64,000 nt of DNA from Galaxea fascicularis (taxonomy: Eukaryota > Cnidaria > Anthozoa > Scleractinia > Euphylliidae). The notes under the pieces are model-generated. The model was given only the letters and a program-made list of their open reading frames with translations. It was not told the origin of the DNA and did not search any database. The position numbers and the translations under genes were made by a program. Below are positions 56,862-64,000 of the stretch, piece after piece; the first letter of the stretch is position 1; every line of letters starts with the position of its first letter. The stretch lies in NCBI GenBank assembly GCA_948470475.1, contig OX419347.1:3897572-3961571 (forward strand), written 5' to 3'.

Positions 56862-57143
56862 TTAAACAGACGTCTTCAATTCTGGCACGAAAACCAGTTC
56901 GTTCTCTAGCAATATTTTCGTGCGACTAGCACTTGTTGCAGGTTGCTCTACGGCTTTATTGGCGGGACTAGTGTCCTCCAATAACCATTCGTCTTGGCTG
57001 TAGTACCGTGACGACCCACGGTCGCTCAGAGCCAAAGATCTTGCTTGTTCCACACAAAATTCCTTGATTCCAGACTTTCGCCTCTTCGGCTTCTTCGAAG
57101 ACGCAAACGGACAAGACGTTTTCTTGCGTTTTCGTCCGGACAT
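56862..57143 (-). CDS. Small lysine/arginine-rich protein inside the TTAA element
   Basis: A 93-residue frame from an ATG at 57,143 starting MSGRKRKKTSC. The first 25 residues are strongly basic (RKRKK, KKPKRRK), like a nuclear localisation signal. The rest is acidic to neutral (SQDEWLLEDTSPANK, LLENELVFVPELKTSV). No zinc finger, DDE or other known domain. It is the longest frame in the element's own 1.3 kb, so it may be an accessory protein of the transposon, a captured exon, or chance. Confidence 0.35.
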   Translation of the reverse strand: MSGRKRKKTSCPFASSKKPKRRKSGIKEFCVEQARSLALSDRGSSRYYSQDEWLLEDTSPANKAVEQPATSASRTKILLENELVFVPELKTSV

Positions 57144-57484
57144 TAAGAACTTCAAAAGCTAAGCTTGTCAAGAACAAAAGCCAACTAGCGATAAAAACAA
57201 CCGGATCAAGAACAGTTCGCGTGTACGTCTCTTTCGTTCAAATGAACTATCACACCGTATTCGCATTACAGGTGACAACCGACGGTAAATTTTAATTAGA
57301 GATGACAGGAACTTGTCAAAAGACCGTCAGGGGTTAATGAGATTCAAAAATAGTTTTTCTCTTTATCTTAAAAAGTAAAAAAGCTTTTTTTCCCATTCTT
57401 TTTGCAAAATATTTATCTCAGTCTACTCAATTTGAAAAGCAAAAAAAATTTTTTTCTATTTTTCGTCAAAATCCACCTACCATG

Positions 57485-57638
57485 TGTTATAACCGAGGAC
57501 CTCCGAGCCGAAATACTCAGTAAGCAACGAAATGTATGAGACACACAACTGTACTCCTTTAATGTCTTCTAGTGCGCAAGCGCACACACGCAACTCAACA
57601 CATGACGCAACAAAACCAGCAAAAGCCACGATATAACA
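57485..57638 (-). repeat. 3' LTR of the Gypsy element
   Basis: 154 bp, three transitions from the other LTR (GAAATGTATG versus GAAACATATG; CTGTACTCC versus CTGTATTCC). On the element strand it follows the polypurine tract. Confidence 0.95.
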
Positions 57639-57649
57639 TTTCCCCCCTT
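57639..57649 (-). other. Polypurine tract of the Gypsy element
   Basis: The element strand reads AAGGGGGGAAA directly before the 3' LTR, the normal primer for plus-strand DNA synthesis. Confidence 0.8.
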
Positions 57650-57690
57650 AAAAGAAAAAGAAAAGAAAGTTTCTTGGTCAGTTACTGCCA

Positions 57691-58614
57691 TCACTTTAAC
57701 TCGTAATCTTTCAAATAGCTAGGAAGCCTATGAGTTGTCCTGGTAGGATAATGTTTTTCAGTGTTAACAGAATTTTCACATGAAGAATTTGGGTGAACTA
57801 ACAAGGTGTCATCGGCACTGACAGAATCAGAAATCTCGGGCAATGAACTAGGTTGAGAAAACATGGCAGTGTTAGTAATTGGCTTTGACACTGTTGGTAA
57901 CTGGTTTGCCAGGTGAGGATCTTCCCGAGTAACAATCAAAGGGGGCTCATCCAGCGTAGTAGGCATAGGAGCAAACGGAATACTTGAATCAGGAACCATC
58001 TCGCAAGGCTGGTCCATATTAGGGGACACATCAAGTGGCACAGACCGGTGTTCAACCACTGAAGGGCGACACGTTGGAGCAGCATCTTCAGGACGTCTCA
58101 ACAGTTGGTCCACATGTCGTTTCCACAAATTACCTGCCACCTCGACAATGTAATGATGAGAACCAAGGACCTCACTAATTACTCCACGCACCCATTTCTC
58201 TCCCCTTCCATAATTACGAGCCAGAACAGGATCACCGGCATTGAACTGGCGAAGGCCTCTATGTGCGGTGCGACTTAGCATTGTACTGTATTGGCGAGCG
58301 TCAACGTGTTTTTCAACTGAAGGTTTCAGCAAATCCAGGCGGGTGCGGAGTCTCCGGCCCATAAGAAGCATCGAAGGTGATTCACCTGTTGTAGAATGTG
58401 GCGTGTTTCGGTAAACCAACAAATATTTGGCAATGACAGCAGCTACGTCAGCGCTCGTAACGTGGGCTTGTTTAATAGCTGATTTCAAAATCTGCACAAC
58501 ACGTTCAGCTTGTCCATTTGTGGATGGCTTGTACGCTGCTGAAGTACGGTGCAAAATTCCATTGTTGGAACAATTAAAATCGTTGAAATTCTGTAGCCGT
58601 AAATTGTGGCCCAT
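57691..58614 (-). pseudogene. Gypsy integrase, C-terminal half (frameshifted)
   Basis: A 307-codon frame holding the end of the integrase core (KPSTNGQAERVVQILK, with the catalytic E), the helix YLLVYRNTPHSTTGESPS, and a C-terminal domain with DPVLARNYGRGEKWVRGVI and KRHVDQLLRR. It continues to a proline/serine-rich tail. It is separated from the preceding integrase frame by a frame change near 58,600, right after DNGPQFTATEFQ. In an intact element it would be part of one pol protein. Confidence 0.85.
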
Positions 58615-59154
58615 TGTCGGACACGATGATTTCTGGAAGACCGTGTCTGCTGAAGATGTCTCGCAATGCAGTAACAGTTGTTCTAGCTGACGTATTAGTC
58701 ATTTTGACTACCTCTGGGAATTTGCTGTAAGCATCTACAACAACAAGGTAAGTACATCCAGAGACTGGCCCAGCAAAATCTACATGAATACGAGACCAAG
58801 GTCGTGCTGGGTAGGTCCAAGGATGAATCTGAACGGTAGGAGGATTTGATCTCATAGACTGGCACGTGCTACATGAAGAAACAGTTCTTTCAATATGAGA
58901 ATCAATGTTGGGCCACCACACATAAGATCTTGCTAACGCTTTCATTCGAGATATTCCGGGGTGAGTGTCATGCAGTTCTTGCAACACTTTCTCTTGGAGT
59001 GAAGGAGGGACAATAACTCGAGCACCCCATAATATGCACCTTGCTGGGTACTTAATTCGTCTCTCCTAGTCTTAAATGGTACCAGGGTGGGATCCACTAC
59101 ACATGGCCAGCCACTAATGACATAATTGTACACTTGAGACAAAACTGGATCCAC
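58574..59154 (-). pseudogene. Gypsy integrase, N-terminal half (frameshifted)
   Basis: Two overlapping frames. The first (to 58,942) starts at the end of RNase H and reads QVYNYVISGWP. The second (58,574-58,987 and upstream) has the HHCC zinc domain (HDTHPGISRMKALA, YVWWPNID, CSTCQ), then the catalytic aspartates in HVDFAGP and VSDNGPQF. Frame changes lie near 59,040 and 59,155. Each looks like a one-base indel, from decay or from assembly error. Confidence 0.85.
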
Positions 59155-61913
59155 CTGAGTCTCTGACTGGTCACATTAGTCACAACTTCAGTGTCCAAGA
59201 AGTAGCATTCAATATTTTCACATCTGGGTGACCATGTCTGAGGTAGAGGAAGACGAGACATGCTGTCTGCATCTGCATGTGCTCCAGTACTGCGATACTC
59301 AATCCTGTAGTTGTATGAAGCAAGGATAAGTGCCCATCTTTGAAGTCGTGCTGCTGCATGAGCAGGAACAGGTTTCTGAGGACCCAAGAGAGTCAGCAAA
59401 GGTCGATGGTCAGTTAAAATTGTAAAGGAACAGCCATACAGGTACTGTCGGAATCGCTTCAATCCAAAGATGATGCTGAAGGCCTCCTTTTCTAGCTGGG
59501 AGTAATTTTGTTGAGCATGAGTCAAGGTGCAAGAAGCAAAAGCCACAGGTCGAAATTGTCCATCAATTTGATGCGACAGGACTGCTCCAGCACCATAAGA
59601 TGAAGCATCACACGAGAGGAAAAGCAGCAATGTATGGTCATAATGCACCAATGTTTGTGAGTTGAGGATGAGCTGCTTTGCTGCAACAAATGCATCTTCT
59701 TCAACTTTCGACCACCTCCATGGAGTACCTTTCCTAAGTAGCTGATGTAAAGGTGCTAGTACTGTAGAATGATGAGGCATGAAACGCGAATAGAACATTA
59801 TAAGTCCCAGAAAAGACTTCAAGGCAGTTACATCTTTGGGTCTGGGAGCATCACGGATGGCTTTAAGTTTATCCTCAGTGGGGTGTAAGCCCTCTCCATC
59901 TATCACATGACCAAGGTAGACCACTGACGATTGAAGAAATTTGCACTTTGTCTTGTTCAGTCTGAATCCGGCACTAAGAAGTCGCTCCAAAACTAGGGAT
60001 AGTGTGCAAAGGTGGTCCTCTTCATCTGTGCCAGCAACCAGGATATCATCTAAACGACTAACAGCCTTTGGAATATCAGACAACAAATTATCCATGATTC
60101 TTTGAAAGATGGCTGGACCGGAATGGATGCCATTTGGCAATCTCTTGAATGCAAACAAACCAATGTGAGTGTTAATTGTGAGATAACACTGTGATTCCTT
60201 TGCAATTGGTATTTGGTGATAGGCTTGTTTTATATCTAAGACACTAAACACAGTGCATCCTCTTAAAGCTGAATGCATGTCCTCAATCTGAGGCATAGGG
60301 TAGGTTTCAACGCAAGCACTTGCATTGTATGTCACACTAAAATCTCCACAAACACGGACATCATCACTGTCTTTCTTCCCAACGACTACAATAGGAGCTG
60401 CACTGCTCGCAGACGTCACCCGTTCAATCACACCATCCTTTTCCATCTTCAGCAAAGCATTCTCCACTTTTGACTGTAAGGCGTAAGGAACTGGTCTGGC
60501 TTTGTGAAATTTGGCCTCTTTACTTTCATTTAGCACAACTGGATCCCCAGTGTAACATCCAAGTGGGGACTGAAATAATTCACTGTATTGTTCCAGGACT
60601 GATTCTAATGTCTGGTTTTCTGGGTGAACAGGGTTTGTAGAGGAAGAACATGGCAAGGGTCCAATGTGATTTAAACCAGGCAAATTCGTCCAATCCAGTT
60701 TGACATCAGAAAGCCAGTTTCGACCAAATAAGGCAGTAGTTCCCTCACGTACAACTAGCAAAGGAAGTGTATGCTGTGATCCTTTGTACTCAACATTCAC
60801 ATACGCTTCTCCCAAGGGGCGCACAGTTTCACCAGTGTAGGTTGAAAGTACAACATTTGAGGGTTTCATTTCAACATTGGGGCATAGTTGTTTCACAAAA
60901 GTAATTGGGGCGAGGGACAGTGCACACCCAGTGTCCAACTGCATACTACAATCATTGTTTTCAATCTTCAGGGGCACACAAATTTCAGATCTTGACATAG
61001 CATTAACATCATAAACAACATACAACTCATCTTCATCAGATAACTGCTCCTGAGGGAACTCTTCTTTGAAACTCATGGTATTCACTCCACCTTTCTTACA
61101 AACTCGAGCAATATGTCCTCGTAAGTTGCAGTTGTGGCAAACAACGTTCCTAAATTGGCATTTCGATCTTACATGGTCAGAATTCCCACACGAAAAACAA
61201 GCATAAGACGTCGCTTGCTGAGACGTAGACGAAGCATGGCGAGGAGATGTCCGTGACGCAGACTTTGTGCGTGAATCTCCACGGGAAAGGGAAGGTATGG
61301 TGGAAAACTCCTTCGCAACTGAATTCACCGGTTGAGACAATTGTTGTTGTTGGACTTGTAAAGTCTCTTTAGCTGCAGTTTCGTCGGCGACAGCCACTTG
61401 AAGGGCCTGTTGAAATGTTCGATCCTCACTCAAGAGTTTTTTCCGTGTAGCTGGATTGCGAATACCACACACGAACTGGTCACGAAGCGAGCGGCTCAGG
61501 AACTCACCATAATTACAAGTCAAAGCCAGATGTCTCAAACGAGCGCTGTAAACCGACACGGTTTCATTTTCTTCTTGACAGCATCGATGAAATCTGTAAG
61601 ATTCGGCAACCTCCAATCGTTTGGGCTTAAATTGTTGTCGCAGTAATTCACATAAAGCCTCAAAGGTTTTCTCTTTCGGATTCTCAGGACTGCACAAATC
61701 GCAAAGAGTGCCGTACGTCTTCTTACCAATTAGGGAGATCATCACGGCGACTTTTTTCTTACTGGCTTCCCGAACAACAGCTGCAGTCGCATCAGCAGGA
61801 CACTGGCCAATATCATTGGCTACGAAGAACTGGTCAAGCCTTTCAAGGTACACAGTAAAAGCCTCAGAGGACGGGTCGAATTCTCCAACAGAACCAAGCA
61901 ACGGTGAAGCCAT
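59097..61913 (-). CDS. Gypsy gag-protease-RT-RNase H polyprotein
   Basis: The frame is open from 62,000, but the likely start is ATG 61,913 (MASPLLGSVGEFDPSSEAF), 29 codons in. Counting from the first ATG: gag about 30-230; two CCHC knuckles at 268-302 (CFSCGNSDHVRSKC and CHNCNLRGHIARVC); protease with LDTGCA at about 355; RT about 490-660 with VLDIKQAYHQI and catalytic SRLDDILVAG (650-652; L instead of the usual Y/F); RNase H with SCDASSYGAGAVL, LEKEA, TDHRPL and ADADSMSR (795-915). Gag and pol are fused in one frame without a slip site. The frame stops just past RNase H because of a frameshift near 59,155. Confidence 0.92.
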   Translation of the reverse strand: MASPLLGSVGEFDPSSEAFTVYLERLDQFFVANDIGQCPADATAAVVREASKKKVAVMISLIGKKTYGTLCDLCSPENPKEKTFEALCELLRQQFKPKRLEVAESYRFHRCCQEENETVSVYSARLRHLALTCNYGEFLSRSLRDQFVCGIRNPATRKKLLSEDRTFQQALQVAVADETAAKETLQVQQQQLSQPVNSVAKEFSTIPSLSRGDSRTKSASRTSPRHASSTSQQATSYACFSCGNSDHVRSKCQFRNVVCHNCNLRGHIARVCKKGGVNTMSFKEEFPQEQLSDEDELYVVYDVNAMSRSEICVPLKIENNDCSMQLDTGCALSLAPITFVKQLCPNVEMKPSNVVLSTYTGETVRPLGEAYVNVEYKGSQHTLPLLVVREGTTALFGRNWLSDVKLDWTNLPGLNHIGPLPCSSSTNPVHPENQTLESVLEQYSELFQSPLGCYTGDPVVLNESKEAKFHKARPVPYALQSKVENALLKMEKDGVIERVTSASSAAPIVVVGKKDSDDVRVCGDFSVTYNASACVETYPMPQIEDMHSALRGCTVFSVLDIKQAYHQIPIAKESQCYLTINTHIGLFAFKRLPNGIHSGPAIFQRIMDNLLSDIPKAVSRLDDILVAGTDEEDHLCTLSLVLERLLSAGFRLNKTKCKFLQSSVVYLGHVIDGEGLHPTEDKLKAIRDAPRPKDVTALKSFLGLIMFYSRFMPHHSTVLAPLHQLLRKGTPWRWSKVEEDAFVAAKQLILNSQTLVHYDHTLLLFLSCDASSYGAGAVLSHQIDGQFRPVAFASCTLTHAQQNYSQLEKEAFSIIFGLKRFRQYLYGCSFTILTDHRPLLTLLGPQKPVPAHAAARLQRWALILASYNYRIEYRSTGAHADADSMSRLPLPQTWSPRCENIECYFLDTEVVTNVTSQRLRWIQFCLKCTIMSLVAGHV

Positions 61914-62031
61914 GGTGGCAACCACAAACACGCCAGCAAGCACGTGGACGAAAGTACAAACGAACAAAACGAACTGAAAGAATTTCATCCGGTGTAACAA
62001 ATACGACGAAACAGTAGTAAATCACAAAAGG

Positions 62032-62049
62032 ATCCCATCCTCGTCGCCA
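62032..62049 (-). other. Primer binding site of the Gypsy element (tRNA-Ser)
   Basis: Three bases inside the 5' LTR the element strand reads TGGCGACGAGGATGGGAT, complementary to the 3' end of an animal tRNA-Ser with CCA. Confidence 0.8.
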
Positions 62050-62052
62050 AAA

Positions 62053-62206
62053 TGTTATAACCGAGGACCTCCGAGCCGAAATACTCAGTAAGCAACGAAA
62101 CATATGAGACACACAACTGTATTCCTTTAATGTCTTCTAGTGCGCAAGCGCACACACGCAACTCAACACATGACGCAACAAAACCAGCAAAAGCCACGAT
62201 ATAACA
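62053..62206 (-). repeat. 5' LTR of the Gypsy element
   Basis: 154 bp, TGTTATA...TATAACA, flanked outside by CCATG. Confidence 0.95.
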
Positions 62207-62220
62207 CCATGATACCTTAA

Positions 62221-63690
62221 ACAATATTTGGCATAGAACATTTAACTTCAAAGACTAAAATTGCAATCTTTTTGGGCTTACAGACACTGTGGCCTTGTTT
62301 GCTAACAAATCCCAATTTTTTCAGATTTATGGTGTTCTTCCGGGCATGTCCTATCCAAAACGAAGTTGGTGACCCCCCATTTTTTTTAAAAGTGTCAGAA
62401 AAAAATCAATGTTGGAAAATTTTCGGGCGAACATCCTTAAGGTGGCTCAAACCTGATTTGTAGCACTTTCCAGCTCATATACTTTGATGGATCAATACTA
62501 CCACACTTTATCAGCTGATACTATAAAAGTGGTACCAAACGAATGCCCAAACATGGGTAAACAAGTTATGAACATTCTCTTGACATAACCGGTTACCACA
62601 GCAACAGTATAACCTGTTAAAAACACCCCTAATTTTAGCTTTAAGTCCCTATAACTCAAAAACGAGCTCGGTGACCCCCACTTTTTATTATTTAAATGCA
62701 AACAATATGCTAAGATGTGACTTTTTGCAAATTAAAAAAAATGTTGGAGGGGATTCAGAGACACCTTAAATGTTCACAAATTTTAAGGTGGCTCTTAATC
62801 TGCTCTTGCAATTTTTTTTTATTTGCAAAAAGTTACATCTTACCATACTGGTTGTATTCGAATAATAAATCAAAGGCTCCTGTGAGCCAGCTCATGGATG
62901 AGGCACATTACAGTGAAACCCCGCTCTACAGACGCCTGCTTAATATGGACACCCGCTTATAATGGACAGTTTTCTTTGTTCCGACAACTATAACGCTCAT
63001 ATATTTTCTTTTAAGTTAGCCCACTTAATATGGACACCTGGACAATGTGGACACTTTATCATGTCCCTTTGGTGTCCGTATTAACGGGGTTCCACTATAC
63101 AACACTTTGAGTTTACAACAACTTTATTTTCTAAAAAATTATGGGCAGGAAACCTGTACATTCGTTTGTGTTTTGTGGGAGCACATCCTTTTCAGGCACA
63201 CCTCTTGGTAAAAGAGCCGTTTACGCGCTAATATTTTCAGTAAAATTACGCAGTTTTTAATATCCCTAAAGATCCACAGGTGCCGTATTCATTAATGTAA
63301 ATTACATTCGACCAAATACCCAAAACATTTTGTCGTCTGGAACTTTGACAGATGTAAGTAATTTGAACTGGCGATGGAATATAAATATGCAAATTTGTTT
63401 ATGGTTTATGAAGATAACCTTTGATCAAACATGGTCGCTTTAAGAACTATAAATGGCAAGTTAGAGTTTCTTACTGGGTGACAGTTCATGTCAAGTTAGT
63501 TTTATAGACGTTTTTGGTTGTAATAAAATTTCCGACCATTCTGAAGGCGAGATAACATCACAGTATTTTGTGAAAGTCCAGGGAGAAATTAATCATGCTT
63601 TACAGTCACAATGTTTTTGAGCGTTCAGGCAAACAAGTTCAACTTTTGCTTTGTAAGGGGAGATATTCTATACATCTATTTATGCTGTGT
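62221..63690. other. Non-coding stretch with TTAAGGTGGCTC repeats
   Basis: CTTAAGGTGGCTC occurs at about 62,438 and TTTAAGGTGGCTC at about 62,780 in the same orientation, each preceded by a GGTGACCCCC block. They look like repeated ends of a TTAA element family related to 37,842. A tandem GGACACC / CTTAATATGGACAC motif lies at 62,940-63,080. No gene. Confidence 0.4.
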
Positions 63691-63696
63691 GCTACA

Positions 63697-63868
63697 AGTT
63701 GACTCTCCAAACATTTTTCGTCTGAACAGATTAGCTGCTTGTCAGACCACGGCGGTGATTTTTGATCCTCACCTGGCAAATCACATCCTCACGGAGAAAA
63801 ATATTTGCATGCTTGTGTTTTTGTCAACTGTTGAATATGCTTTCACAAATAAGTGTTATACTGATTGT
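63697..63868 (+). CDS. Weak exon candidate at the right edge
   Basis: An open plus-strand segment (VDSPNIFRLNRLAACQTT, AVIFDPHLANHILTEKNICM, LSTVEYAFTNKCYTDC) ends at a good donor, TGT|GTAAGCC. The left border is only a weak acceptor (GCTACAAG). The peptide reads like protein but no family is recognised. Confidence 0.25.
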
Positions 63869-64000
63869 GTAAGCCAAAGGATATAGCAGATATAGACTAT
63901 CTGGACAAGATCAGTATTTTGAATTCAAAGGCCATTAATTTGCAATCGAGCATTCACCTTGAACAGAATCTGACTGCGAAGCATCTTCAAAAACATTTCA

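Larger units (their letters stand above)
57485..62206 (-). mobile_element. Ty3/Gypsy LTR retrotransposon, nearly complete
   Basis: Two 154-bp LTRs (57,485-57,638 and 62,053-62,206) differ at three sites, all transitions, and begin and end TGTTATA...TATAACA. CCATG is duplicated directly outside (57,480-57,484 and 62,207-62,211). Order on the minus strand: 5' LTR, primer site, gag with zinc knuckles, protease, RT, RNase H, integrase, polypurine tract, 3' LTR, which is the Gypsy order. High LTR identity means recent insertion, but the pol region has three frameshifts. Confidence 0.95.
56193..62220. mobile_element. TTAA-flanked DNA element, split by a Gypsy insertion
   Basis: Left end TTAAGGTATCATGGTAGGTG then GATTGACAG at 56,193. 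Its inverse is found on the right, but in two pieces: TCCACCTACCATG up to 57,484 and CCATGATACCTTAA at 62,207-62,220, separated by the Ty3/Gypsy element. Without the insertion the element would be about 1.3 kb. TTAA on both sides is the piggyBac-type target. It carries one small basic frame (56,862-57,143) and no transposase. Confidence 0.75.

Noticed and set aside
57485..62206. An endogenous retrovirus with envelope gene
   Set aside because: No envelope-like frame exists between integrase and the 3' LTR; the structure is a plain Gypsy retrotransposon.
1..64000. CRISPR array, prophage or bacterial operon
   Set aside because: No regularly spaced repeats, no bacterial-type gene packing; introns and animal retroelements are present throughout.

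Overview
This is a stretch of animal nuclear DNA. It has introns with GT/AG borders, long non-coding spans, many transposon types and TATA/GC-box style promoters, and no bacterial operon, CRISPR array or rRNA. Tandem BTB-Kelch genes, an EPHX4-type hydrolase and the dense foldback repeats fit an anthozoan cnidarian, most likely a stony coral. The organism is an inference; no diagnostic marker gene is present.

Region 1 (1-15,000): four intronless BTB-BACK-Kelch genes, all on the minus strand (called A to D here). A is cut by the left edge; B, C and D are complete. A resembles C and B resembles D in coding and flanking sequence, so a two-gene unit of about 8.3-8.9 kb was duplicated. Between B and C lies a dead LINE. 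Upstream of D a 1.3-kb element with TA target duplications separates the gene from its ancestral 5' flank.

Region 2 (15,000-20,400): mostly non-coding, with a GAAAC-rich foldback and one small gene with a TATA box that encodes a secreted 70-residue peptide.

Region 3 (20,395-32,462, minus strand): a complete 11-exon epoxide hydrolase-like gene (EPHX4 type). All splice phases agree and the joined product is 339 residues with the full alpha/beta-hydrolase triad. Its introns hold several MITEs, a SINE and a purine-rich intron. A GC box and CCAAT box lie upstream.

Region 4 (32,500-52,900): gene-poor and repeat-rich. It holds palindromic MITEs, a TTAA-flanked element, a tandem repeat of about 148 bp, two copies of a 0.6-kb dispersed repeat, a tRNA-derived SINE, a Penelope-like reverse transcriptase fragment and three inverted pairs of one terminal repeat. 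A few isolated exon candidates (a cysteine-rich exon on the minus strand near 48.2 kb, a plus-strand exon at 52.4 kb, a possible first exon at 35.4 kb) probably belong to genes I could not assemble.

Region 5 (52,900-64,000): a dead CR1/Jockey-type LINE, a foldback, then a TTAA-flanked element of about 1.3 kb whose right terminal repeat is split by a nearly complete Ty3/Gypsy retrotransposon (57,485-62,206). The Gypsy element has 154-bp LTRs, a 5-bp target duplication, a tRNA-Ser primer site and a gag-pol carrying three frameshifts. The last 1.8 kb has one weak plus-strand exon candidate.
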